Below the pieces are notes generated by a model. That model made no database searches. It had not been told where the DNA came from and worked only from the letters and a program-made list of their open reading frames with translations. This document shows, one piece after another, positions 27,117-35,274 of a stretch of 64,000 bases of DNA (position 1 is the stretch's first letter; the number at the start of each line of letters is the position of its first letter). The DNA lies in contig OY969575.1 of assembly GCA_963701205.1 (NCBI GenBank), positions 1,054,001 through 1,118,000 of the forward strand. Reading direction: 5' to 3'. A program made the position numbers and the translations under genes. The DNA is from JALZKA01 sp963701205. Its GTDB lineage: Bacteria > Actinomycetota > Thermoleophilia > Solirubrobacterales > 70-9.

Positions 27117-27533
27117 GTGTTGGCAGGTGTCCCGCCAGATGCGCTGCGGAAAGTGCCGCTGTTTGCCGATTTGAACAAGCGCGAGGTCGCCAAGGTCGCG
27201 CGCCTGTTCAAGGAGCGCCGCTTTGCATCCGGCGAGACCGTCGTCAGGGAAGGGTCGGGCGCCGCCGCCTTCTTTCTCATCGAGACCGGAAAAGCGTCGG
27301 TCACGATCGGCGGTAGGCCGCAGGCGACGCTTGGGGCGGGCGATTATTTCGGCGAGATCGCCCTGATTGACGAGGGCGCCCGTACCGCGACCATCACCGC
27401 CGACACGGACCTCGCCTGCTACGGGCTCACCCTCTGGGAGTTCCGCCCGCTGGTGCAGCAAAACGCGGCAATCGGCTGGAAGCTCCTGCAGGGGCTGGCG
27501 AAGAGCTTTCGTGTTGCCCAACAGGACCGCTAG
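27117..27533 (+). CDS. Stand-alone cyclic-nucleotide-binding domain protein
   Basis: 138 residues from GTG 27117, starting right after the previous stop. CNB/cupin fold: VPLFADLNKREVAKVARLF, then GAAAFFLIETGKASV, GAGDYFGEIALIDEGARTAT with the phosphate-binding cassette (FGEIAL...RTAT). No HTH follows, so it is not a CRP-type DNA-binding regulator but likely senses cAMP or similar to modulate the operon's enzyme or transporter. Confidence 0.8.
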   Translation: MLAGVPPDALRKVPLFADLNKREVAKVARLFKERRFASGETVVREGSGAAAFFLIETGKASVTIGGRPQATLGAGDYFGEIALIDEGARTATITADTDLACYGLTLWEFRPLVQQNAAIGWKLLQGLAKSFRVAQQDR

Positions 27534-28905
27534 AGCGACTTCGTCGCCAAGCCCTCGTTCCGTGCTCGTCACGGCGGCACTCGGCACGATGCTGATGCCG
27601 CTGAACTCGACGATGATCGCCGTGGCGTTGCCCGACGTCGTTGACGACCTCGACGTCTCGCTTGCCGCGACGACGTGGCTGGTGACCGGCTACCTGATCG
27701 CGCAGGCTGCGCTGCAGCCGCTGGGCGGCAAGCTCGGTGACCGCTTCGGTCGCAGGCCGGCGATCCTCGTTGGCCTGGTGGCCTTCGGCCTCGCGTCGCT
27801 CGGCGCTGCGGTTGCGCCCAGCATTGGAGTGCTGATCGGCTTTCGGGTTCTGCAGGCGGTTGCGGGCGGCTTGGTGTTTCCGAATGGAATTGCGCTGCTG
27901 CGGGAACTGATGCCGGAGCACCGGCGCGGCGCCGGTTTCGGCGTGCTCGGGTCGGCGATCGGGTTTGCGGCGGCGATCGGTCCGCCGCTCGGGGGCGTGC
28001 TGGTGGCAATCGGCGGTTGGCGCGCGATCTTCCTCGTCAACGTCCCCTGGATCGCGCTGGCGATCTGGAGCACCCTGGGGTCTGTGCCGGCCCAGAGTCC
28101 CGGCCAGGTCAGCGGCCGGTTTGACGTGGTCGGCGCAGTGATGCTCAGCCTGTTGCTGGGTCTGTGCGGCTGGATGCTGAACCCGGGCGAGGTGCCCGGG
28201 TGGGCGGTGCCGAGCGCTGCGCTGGCGCTGGCAATTCTTGGGGCAGCCTTTATTCGCTACGAGCGGCGGCACGACGACCCGGTGCTCGCGCCCAAGCTCC
28301 TGCTGGTGAGGCCGTTTGCGGCCGCCACGGCATCGGTTGGCCTCAGCAACCTCGCGCTCTACGGGACGCTGCTTGCGGTGCCGGTGCTGCTGGCGAGTCG
28401 CCCGGGATGGTCGGAGGGCGAGATCGGTCTGGCGATAGCCGCGATGTCGGGCCCGATGTTTGCGATGTCGCCGCTGGGCGGCTGGCTTTCTGACCGCGCC
28501 GGCCGCCGGTTGGCGGCGGTTCTGGGGCTGGGCACCCTTGCCGTGGCCTTGGTTCCGTTGGCATTCGCAGGGGAGGGTGTGGAGACTCCGGTACTGATCG
28601 CGTCGCTGGTTGGCGCCGGCGTTGGCCTTGGCTTATCGAATGCGGCGGTGCAGGCCGCTGGAATCGAGTCGCTCGAGGCCCGCCACGCGGGAGTGGCATC
28701 GGGGATCTTTTCGGCAGGGCGCTACCTGGGCGGGATCGTTGCGGCGAGCCTGGTGGCGGCCACGGCCACGGGCGGCGGCGATTACGGGCAGCTGTTCGGG
28801 ATCGAAGCTGTCGCCGCGGCGCTGTCGGCGCTGTTGGCCCTGGCGCTACCGGGGCGCGCCACGGCCATGCCTGCCGCGGAGCCGGTGTCGCGGCCTGCGA
28901 CCTGA
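27511..28905 (+). CDS. MFS transporter, DHA-type
   Basis: About 12 membrane helices. Motifs of drug:H+ antiporters: LNSTMIAVALPDVVDDL in TM1 and GKLGDRFGRRPAILVG in the TM2-3 loop. Start GTG 27511 overlaps the previous gene by 23 bases; GTG 27562 is an equally good alternative that begins at the first helix. Transport substrate cannot be read from sequence; the operon suggests export of a molecule related to the split phosphotransferase. Confidence 0.8.
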   Translation: MLPNRTARATSSPSPRSVLVTAALGTMLMPLNSTMIAVALPDVVDDLDVSLAATTWLVTGYLIAQAALQPLGGKLGDRFGRRPAILVGLVAFGLASLGAAVAPSIGVLIGFRVLQAVAGGLVFPNGIALLRELMPEHRRGAGFGVLGSAIGFAAAIGPPLGGVLVAIGGWRAIFLVNVPWIALAIWSTLGSVPAQSPGQVSGRFDVVGAVMLSLLLGLCGWMLNPGEVPGWAVPSAALALAILGAAFIRYERRHDDPVLAPKLLLVRPFAAATASVGLSNLALYGTLLAVPVLLASRPGWSEGEIGLAIAAMSGPMFAMSPLGGWLSDRAGRRLAAVLGLGTLAVALVPLAFAGEGVETPVLIASLVGAGVGLGLSNAAVQAAGIESLEARHAGVASGIFSAGRYLGGIVAASLVAATATGGGDYGQLFGIEAVAAALSALLALALPGRATAMPAAEPVSRPAT

Positions 28906-28923
28906 ATCCGTAAGCAGTCGCGA

Positions 28924-29520
28924 TTAGGGCGCCACCTTGGCCACGTTTGCCTGCGCGAACCCAGCAAGGCTCGCCGGCAGCTTCTGCATCCCCAGGCGGG
29001 TGCGGCCCTTGACGGTGCCGAGTGGAATCTCGAGCGACCTTGAGATCTCGGACTGGCTGAACTCGTTGAAGTAGGCGAGCTCCAGGACCTCGCGCTGGGC
29101 GGCAGGAAGCTCGGCGACGGCCTCGCGAACCGCGGCTGACTCGTGGCGTTTGGCGACGATCGTCTCCGTGTGTACGGGGTCCGCGGGCTCGGGAAGCGAC
29201 TCGATTGACGCCGTCGCCACTTTGGGACGAGCTCGAAGCGCGTCGATGGCACGAAACCGAACGATCGAGAGCAACCAGGTCTTGACACTCGCCCGGTCAG
29301 GCTCGTAGCGGGCGAGGTTTCGCCAGATTGAAATGAATGCGGCTTGGGCAACGTCCTCGGCATCGCGCGCGCCACAGATTCTGGCCGCCACGCTGACGGC
29401 CTGTGAGCGATGGCGGCGGAAGATCTCCTCAAACGCGTCGCGATCGCCGTGCTTGGCGCGCTCGATTAAGACGCCGTCGTTTGGGCGGGTCTGAGGCAGG
29501 TGTGTAGAGAGTCTGTTCAT
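28924..29520 (-). CDS. LitS-like ECF sigma factor
   Basis: 198 residues from ATG 29520. Region 2 (EDVAQAAFISIWRNLARYEP; VKTWLLSIVRFRAIDALR) and region 4 (LPAAQREVLELAYFNEFSQS; IPLGTVKGRTRLGMQKL) are standard ECF. Divergent from a B12-dependent MerR-type regulator across 76 bases, the arrangement of litS/litR in Streptomyces, where the sigma factor drives light-induced carotenoid genes. No carotenoid genes are in the window, so the regulon here is unknown. Convergent to the MFS gene. Confidence 0.8.
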   Translation of the reverse strand: MNRLSTHLPQTRPNDGVLIERAKHGDRDAFEEIFRRHRSQAVSVAARICGARDAEDVAQAAFISIWRNLARYEPDRASVKTWLLSIVRFRAIDALRARPKVATASIESLPEPADPVHTETIVAKRHESAAVREAVAELPAAQREVLELAYFNEFSQSEISRSLEIPLGTVKGRTRLGMQKLPASLAGFAQANVAKVAP

Positions 29521-29571
29521 GGTCTGTCTAACCATACACGAACAGACTAGGCATGAAGACCGAACGTCTGT
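29511..29571. promoter_or_regulatory. GTCTGT half-site cluster, likely operator of the sigma/LitR intergenic region
   Basis: Four copies of GTCTGT or its complement: GTCTGT at 29511-29516, 29522-29527 and 29566-29571, and ACAGAC at 29542-29547. The second and the ACAGAC copy form an inverted repeat with 14 bases between. They occupy the divergent promoter region, as expected for a self-regulating MerR-type repressor. Binding is inferred. Confidence 0.5.
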
Positions 29572-29596
29572 AGAGACTTCGTTTATTGTTAGGGGC

Positions 29597-30499
29597 ATGA
29601 ATCCAGACGCAGGTGAGGCGGGGGCAGTACGAATTGGCGAGCTGAGCCGACGCGTCGGTGTTTCGCCGAGTCTGCTTCGGGCCTGGGAGAAGCGCTACGG
29701 GTTGCTGTTGCCCAGCCGCTCCGACGGCAACTTCAGGCTCTACTCCGCCGCCGACGAGCGCCGGGTGCGCGTCATGCAGGCGGAGATGACACGAGGGCTA
29801 TCGGCCGCCGAGGCTGCAAGAGCCGCACTAGCGATGGGCGATGACGTCTCGGCGCAGACCAGTGAAGCGGTGGCAATGAGCGGCGAGCATGCGGACGCGT
29901 TGCGCAGCGCAGCGCTGGCGCTGGATGAACCCGAGGTGCAACGGATCCTTGACCGGGCATTTGCCTTGCATCCGCTTGAGGCAGTGCTCGCCGACGTCGT
30001 CCTTCCCTGCTTTCGCGAGATCGGCGACGGTTGGGAGCGCGCTGAGGTGTCCGTCGCCCAAGAGCACTTCGCCACGAACGTCATCAGGTCGCGTTTGGTC
30101 ACCCTGACCAGGGGCTGGGACCAAGCCCCTGGCGAGCGCGTGGTCCTGGCATGCGTCCCGCGCGAGCAGCACGACATCGGCCTGCTCTGCTTCGGGCTGG
30201 CGCTTTGGAGTCGAGGTTGGCGAATCCTCTACCTCGGGCAAGCAACGCCAGTCGCTGAGATGCGCACCGCGTTTGATGAGGGCCCGGCACGGGCGGTTGT
30301 CGCCTACGCCCACTCAGCCGAGTTGCTCCGCGCGGCTGAGGCCGAGCTCACGTCGCTTGCCGCGGATTGCGACCTTGTGGTGGCTGGCGGCGGCGTCGGG
30401 GCAATCGACGCGACACGAATCGGCGCCGAGCTGTTGGCGGATGATCCCATCAGGGCCGCGGTCGCATTGGACGCACGCTGGAGCGGCACCTCGCGCTAG
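29597..30499 (+). CDS. LitR/CarH-like B12-dependent MerR-family photoregulator
   Basis: 300 residues from ATG 29597. N-terminal MerR HTH (RIGELSRRVGVSPSLLRAWE; YGLLLPSRSDGNFRLYS), a helical linker, then a cobalamin-binding domain. Trp146 is followed nine residues later by Glu156-His157 (W-x9-EH), a signature of CarH-type adenosylcobalamin photoreceptors, and EQHDIG supplies the lower-ligand His192 (E/DxHxxG). In the dark such proteins bind DNA as tetramers and are released by light. Divergent from the ECF sigma gene. Confidence 0.85.
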   Translation: MNPDAGEAGAVRIGELSRRVGVSPSLLRAWEKRYGLLLPSRSDGNFRLYSAADERRVRVMQAEMTRGLSAAEAARAALAMGDDVSAQTSEAVAMSGEHADALRSAALALDEPEVQRILDRAFALHPLEAVLADVVLPCFREIGDGWERAEVSVAQEHFATNVIRSRLVTLTRGWDQAPGERVVLACVPREQHDIGLLCFGLALWSRGWRILYLGQATPVAEMRTAFDEGPARAVVAYAHSAELLRAAEAELTSLAADCDLVVAGGGVGAIDATRIGAELLADDPIRAAVALDARWSGTSR

Positions 30500-30509
30500 G
30501 GTGGCGGCG

Positions 30510-31454
30510 ATGAGTGTCGCTCCCCTCGATACTGAGTTTCCCGCCTGGTCCGCGGAGCTTCACGGCCATCAGGTGATCTACCGAACCGCCGGGTCGGGTC
30601 CGCCGCTGGTGATCGTCCACGGAATGGTCAACTCGTCGAAGCACTGGCGCGAGGTCGCGCTGCGCTTGGCCGAGACCCACACGGTGATCGTTCCCGACCT
30701 GATTGGCCACGGCGACACGGCGGCGGTCAGGGGTGACTACTCGATTGGCGCCCACGCGGCGGTCATTCGCGATTTGCTCTCGGCCCTGCAGATCGAGTCG
30801 GCGAGCTTTTTGGGCCACTCGCTCGGCGGCGGCATCGCGATGCAGTTCTTCTACCAGTTCCCGCACAAGGTCGAGCGGCTCTGCCTCGTCTCAAGCGGCG
30901 GCCTCGGCCAGGAGGTGAGCCCGATGCTCCGCGGCGCGGCGCTGCCCGGCGCCTCGGCAGCCGTTTGGGCGGCGTCCCATCCCGCGGTCCTCGGTGCCCT
31001 CGATGTCGCGGCAGGCCTGCTCGGTCGCGTCGGTTGGCGCAAGGCTGTCTATGTGCGTGCGGTTACCCGGGCGCTCCGCCCCCTGCAGGGTTCCGGTCAG
31101 CGCGAAGCCTTCCTCCAGTCGCTGCGCTCGGTGATTGATCGCCACGGCCAGCACGTCTCGGCGCTCGACCGTCTCTACTTGCTGGGGCCGATCCCGACGC
31201 TGGTTGTCTGGGGCGAGCGCGATCGCACGATCCCGATTGATCACGGCCGCTCGGCGCACGCGCTGATTCCGAACTCGCGGTTCGAGACGCTGCCGGGGAG
31301 CGCCCACTTTCCGAACCTCGAAGATCCCGACGGTCTTGTCGAAATTGTCGGGCGGTGGCTTGCGGAGACCAAGCCCCACCGCCTGAGCGAGCAGGACTGG
31401 GCCGAGCTGATCGCTTCGCGCCTGGTCAGCGGCCGCCACCTGCGCGCGGTCTAG
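30510..31454 (+). CDS. Alpha/beta hydrolase
   Basis: 314 residues from ATG 30510. Oxyanion region VIVHGMVNSSKHW, nucleophile elbow GHSLGGG (Ser), acid in WGERDRTIP (Asp) and GSAHFPNLE (His) complete the triad. Cytosolic, no signal peptide. It follows the LitR-like gene by ten bases and may be co-transcribed. Substrate unknown. Its stop overlaps the convergent xseB. Confidence 0.85.
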   Translation: MSVAPLDTEFPAWSAELHGHQVIYRTAGSGPPLVIVHGMVNSSKHWREVALRLAETHTVIVPDLIGHGDTAAVRGDYSIGAHAAVIRDLLSALQIESASFLGHSLGGGIAMQFFYQFPHKVERLCLVSSGGLGQEVSPMLRGAALPGASAAVWAASHPAVLGALDVAAGLLGRVGWRKAVYVRAVTRALRPLQGSGQREAFLQSLRSVIDRHGQHVSALDRLYLLGPIPTLVVWGERDRTIPIDHGRSAHALIPNSRFETLPGSAHFPNLEDPDGLVEIVGRWLAETKPHRLSEQDWAELIASRLVSGRHLRAV

Positions 31455-31696
31455 GCGCTGGGGTTGGGTGCGGTCTCGTCGAGGTTTGCGACAAGCTCAT
31501 CGAGGTTGAGCTCTGCAAGCGCGCCCGATACTTCCTCGAGCTCGCTCTTGCAAAAGACGATCAGGTCCTTGGCCTCGGCGCAAAGCGCAAGCGTCTCGCG
31601 TAGCTCGGCGTCCCCGGAGTCGAGCCGGGCAATGATCGCCTCCAGACGCTCGGCCGCCTGCTCGTAGGTCCGCTCAGCCTGCTCGTCACTCATCAT
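31451..31696 (-). CDS. xseB: Exodeoxyribonuclease VII small subunit
   Basis: About 81 residues from ATG 31696 (or the next codon, ATG 31693). Typical XseB: helical hairpin TYEQAAERLEAIIARLDSGD, ELRETLALCAEAKDLI. Overlaps the end of xseA by 11 bases, giving coupled synthesis of the two subunits of ExoVII, which degrades single-stranded DNA. Confidence 0.9.
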   Translation of the reverse strand: MMSDEQAERTYEQAAERLEAIIARLDSGDAELRETLALCAEAKDLIVFCKSELEEVSGALAELNLDELVANLDETAPNPSA

Positions 31697-33014
31697 CCGG
31701 TTGATCCTCCTCGATTTGGGCCCCCACCGCATCGTCGGCGAACTGCACGCGGACCTGACGAGCCTTGCGCGCCTCGGCGGCGCTCGTCACCGCGTCGCCG
31801 GCCGGGGTCTCGACCCGCGCGTACCCCCGCTCAAGCGTTCGCTGCGGATCGTGGGCCGAGATCGCCGCCTGACGCGCCGCGATCGTCGCGGCGGCCTGGC
31901 CGCCGCGTCCCACAGCCCCGGCCTTGCGTGCGACGACCGTGGCGTGGGTGCGCGCAAGGATGCCCCGGTCCGCAACGCCACGTGTCGCCGAGGCCCGGAC
32001 CTCGCGCAGGCTCTGGTGCAGCTTGGCGCGTTCGATCCTGATCGTGCGCGCGGGCGCCGCGGCCAGCTCGGCCAACCGCGCGCCGCGTCCGCGGACGGCG
32101 ACCCCGCTGGCTCGGCGGGCCAGGCCAACGCAGCGCTCAAGCTCATCCGTCGCGCCGCGGACGTCAAGTCGCACGACCTCCTCGGCTGCGTGGGTGGGAG
32201 TCGAGCAATTGACGGCCGACACATCGTCGATCAGGGTTCGGTCCACCTCGTGGCCCACGGCGCTGATCACCGGCAAGCGAAGGAGCGCCACGGTGCGGCA
32301 GAGGTCCTCGTCGCAAAACGCCCACAGATCGGCAAGGCTGCCGCCGCCGCGGCAGACGACGGCGATTTCGACCTGGGGCAGCTCGCTGAGGCTTCGCAGC
32401 GCCGCCGCAATCCGCGGCGCGGCCTTGCGGTCCTGCACCGGGGTGTCGGCCCAGACGATTGTCCCGCGCCAGCCACGGCGCTCAAGCCCCGCGAGCAGGT
32501 CCCGACAGGCCGCGCTCCCGCGCGCCGTCACCACGCCAATCGTCTTGGGCAAGAGCGGACGGGCCAGAACCTTTTGGGGCTCGAACAGGCCGTCGGCCTT
32601 GAGCCGCGCCCGCAGTGCGGCGAGCCTGGCGAGCAGGTCGCCCTCGCCCGCCAGCCGCAGGTGGGTGACGCGAAAGCTGAAGCTGGGCGATGACGTGGCG
32701 CTGCCGGGGTAGTAGTCAAGCCCGCCGCCCACGACGACCTCGGCGCCGTCCACGAGGCCGTCGGGGTCGATGCCAAGGCGGTCAAGTTCGTTGTTCCAGA
32801 TCGCGCAGCGCAGGGCGCCGTCGGCGTCGCGCAACTCGAAGTATGAGCTTGTCCGTGAGCGGCTGAACCCGGTCAGCTCGCCGATGATCAGGACCTTGGT
32901 CCGGGCGCGCATGTAGTCGCGCAACTCACGCGCGTAGCGCCCGACCGCGAACGGGCCTGGCAGATCTGGATCGGCAGCAGCAGCGGCCGTTCGGGCGGGT
33001 GATTCGTCGCTCAC
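31686..33014 (-). CDS. xseA: Exodeoxyribonuclease VII large subunit
   Basis: 442 residues from GTG 33014. OB-fold N-terminus (VLIIGELTGFSRSRTSSYFEL), catalytic core with TIGVVTARGSAACRDLL, IAVVCRGGGSLADLWAF and VISAVGHEVDRTLIDDVS, then coiled coil and a C-terminal tail with RTLERGYA. Within the core the usual DVRASTPTAAAE is AVNCSTPTHAAEE, a modest variation. Works with xseB in mismatch and repair pathways. Confidence 0.9.
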   Translation of the reverse strand: MSDESPARTAAAAADPDLPGPFAVGRYARELRDYMRARTKVLIIGELTGFSRSRTSSYFELRDADGALRCAIWNNELDRLGIDPDGLVDGAEVVVGGGLDYYPGSATSSPSFSFRVTHLRLAGEGDLLARLAALRARLKADGLFEPQKVLARPLLPKTIGVVTARGSAACRDLLAGLERRGWRGTIVWADTPVQDRKAAPRIAAALRSLSELPQVEIAVVCRGGGSLADLWAFCDEDLCRTVALLRLPVISAVGHEVDRTLIDDVSAVNCSTPTHAAEEVVRLDVRGATDELERCVGLARRASGVAVRGRGARLAELAAAPARTIRIERAKLHQSLREVRASATRGVADRGILARTHATVVARKAGAVGRGGQAAATIAARQAAISAHDPQRTLERGYARVETPAGDAVTSAAEARKARQVRVQFADDAVGAQIEEDQPDDE

Positions 33015-33128
33015 ACGGCTAACCCTCGCACGTCGGGGCGGCGCCACGTTTCGGTAGTTCCTACGGATGCGCGGACTTGCACGACGACGGATACTCGCGA
33101 GCGGAGTTCCTTACACGGAGGTTGGACA

Positions 33129-33977
33129 ATGCGGAGCATGCGGTTTGGTGTATTCGTCATGAGCACGGCGCTTTTGGTGGGGGGAGGCCTTGCGACCGGG
33201 GCCGGGGACGGCTCCCTGAAACAGGTGTCCGACCAAAAGCAGGTCCAATACCCGACACCGAAGACGGCGACGGCCACTTGCCCTGGGGCCAAGGGTCGCA
33301 TCGCGTCCGGCGGGTGGAAGACCAACAATAATCCGCCCGGCCTGGGGCCGGATGTCTACCCGTACGAGTTCTACCCCACGGGAAGCGACGCTGATCGCTT
33401 CGCAGTCCGCGGCCACAATCGATTCGCGGCTGAGCAAGCCACTCTGACCGCCTATGGCTACTGCTTCAACGGCAAGAAGCCAACGATCCGCAAGTCCGAT
33501 CCGGTCAACGTCCCGGCATATCCGAATGGCGAGGTTTCCGTCAGTGTCGATTGCCGTTCAAAGACGCTTCTTGGCGGGGGTTTTCGCGTCTATCCGCACG
33601 TTGACCCGCAGAGCATCATCCACGTCGAAGGGCTCACCCGGCCGCTCTCGAGCGAGCGATACGACGTCACGATCGTGAGCACCAAGGACGACGCGGTCAA
33701 CTTGGTCGGCTATGCCGTCTGCGGAGCGGGCAAGCGCCCCAAGGAGTACAGCAAGTCGACGACGATCAAGTCGGGCAAGGAGGGCAGCGTCACGGCCAAG
33801 TGCCCGAGCAACAAGGACTTCGTTTTCGGGGGCCTTTACGCCGATTACGAATACGTCAGCGACGACGCGGCGCTGATCAAGTCATTCCAGCGCTCAGGCA
33901 ACGGGATGAAGGCGTCGGCGCTTGTGCCGCTCAGCTCCGATGACTCAAGCGTGAAGGTCACCGCGTTCTGCCGCTGA
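33129..33977 (+). CDS. Secreted protein, unknown function
   Basis: 282 residues with a Sec-type signal peptide (MRSMRFGVFVMSTALLVGGGLATGA). GGAGGT about six bases before ATG 33129 is a strong ribosome site. The mature part has three similar segments each with a Cys in an A-x-C or D-C context and a glycine-rich strand (TCPGAKGRIASGGW; DCRSKTLLGGGF; KCPSNKDFVFGGLY), a beta-rich internal repeat likely stabilised by disulfides. Divergent from xseA. Confidence 0.75.
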   Translation: MRSMRFGVFVMSTALLVGGGLATGAGDGSLKQVSDQKQVQYPTPKTATATCPGAKGRIASGGWKTNNNPPGLGPDVYPYEFYPTGSDADRFAVRGHNRFAAEQATLTAYGYCFNGKKPTIRKSDPVNVPAYPNGEVSVSVDCRSKTLLGGGFRVYPHVDPQSIIHVEGLTRPLSSERYDVTIVSTKDDAVNLVGYAVCGAGKRPKEYSKSTTIKSGKEGSVTAKCPSNKDFVFGGLYADYEYVSDDAALIKSFQRSGNGMKASALVPLSSDDSSVKVTAFCR

Positions 33978-33988
33978 GCCCCCGGCTC

Positions 33989-35255
33989 TCACGCGCCGCC
34001 GACGCGAACCGACACCCCGAAGAAGTCCACCATCTGCGGCATTGGTTTCGCCGGGTCGAGCGAGGGCGACGCGGCATCGATTCCGCGTTCGAGGACGCGT
34101 CGGATGGCGCTCCGCCCGACGAGCAATGCCAGCGCTTGGCCGGGGCAGCCCTGCGGGCCGCGGCTGAAGTGGTTGAACGCGGGGTTGAGCGCGGCGTCGC
34201 CGTCGGTCCACTCCTCGGGCGCGAAGCGGTCGGCGAAGTCGAGGCGCTCGCGGTCGCGGTGCCCGTAGGTGTTGACGATCACGAGCTGCGTTCCAGCCGG
34301 GCACGCGCTCGCCGTTCCAGTCGGTGTCGGCCAGCGAAACGCGGCAGAGCATCGTCGTGGTCGGCCAAAGGCGCATCGCCTCGTGGAGGCAGGCGTCGAG
34401 GTAGGCGCCCGATTCGTCGGCAAGTCGCCCGCTCGCGCTGCGTCGTTGTGGCTCGCCAGCACCACAAGAGCTCGCAGTGCGTTGATCGCAAGCGTGTCGC
34501 CGAGCGCAAACAGCCAGTGCGTGAGCTGTCGCGCCGGCATCGTGCGCTCGTCGGCGGGCGCGCTTGCAAAGGCAGCGCGGCAAGGCTCCCCTCCTCGGCC
34601 CGCTCGATGTAGGCCGCGATCCGGCGCTCGAAGCCCGGCAGGTCATCTGAGGGCTTGCCCGGCATCCCGTTGGCGCCGGACATCATCTGCTCGAGCGTCT
34701 CGCTCAGCGCCCAGTCCCCCGCGGCGGCGTCGCCGAGCACCACGCGCCGGGTGATGCGCTGGATCGCGCGGTTCCACGGCTCCCATCCCAGCTCGTCTCC
34801 GGCCTTGCACGCTCACAGCAGCGCGTCCGATCTCCTCGCGGGTGACCACTACGACCTGCGTCGAGCGGAGCCGCGCCGAGGATCGCCTCGGCGAAGCGGC
34901 GGCGGCTGACCCAGTCCTCACCGCGCGAGATCGTGAGCGCATCCGGCTGGAAGTGGACCATCCCGTCGCGCTTGGCCTTTGGGTCGGAGGCAAACGGGTC
35001 CGGCGACTGGTCCAGCGCGCGGCCCACGTCGTGCGGGGTCCAGCAGAAGCAGCGCGTCATCGCGCATGAGCTTCACCCAGACCGGGCCGCCCGCCGTATG
35101 AGCGCGACATCCCCTCGAGCAGGCCCACTGCCCTGCGCCGTCGACCCTGGCCAGCGGTCGCGGTCTGCACCGCCTGCCGCCGGCGACGGAAGATGCCCTG
35201 GAGCGCGTTCGGGAACGACGACCGTCGAGTTGAAGCGCGCGTTCTCGAACGAGAC
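33989..35255 (-). CDS. Cytochrome P450 (multiply frameshifted)
   Basis: Coding-like P450 sequence is spread over several frames. The I-helix region (LTHWLFALGDTLAINALRAL), ExxR in CLHEAMRLWPTT, and the heme loop FNHFSRGPQGCPGQALALLV with its Cys are all present, ending VDFFGVSVRVGG. Total span (about 420 codons) is right for a P450, with no large gap and no internal stop other than those caused by the shifts. Adjacent to a heme peroxidase, a pairing that recalls fused fungal Ppo-type oxygenases. Broken gene or assembly error; see findings. Confidence 0.65.
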
Positions 35256-35274
35256 TCGCGTGCGGCGAGCCCGC

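Noticed and set aside
27367..27561. MFS transporter beginning at 27367
   Set aside because: That stretch overlaps the cyclic-nucleotide-binding gene and is Arg/Pro/Ser-rich; the first membrane helix follows GTG 27562.
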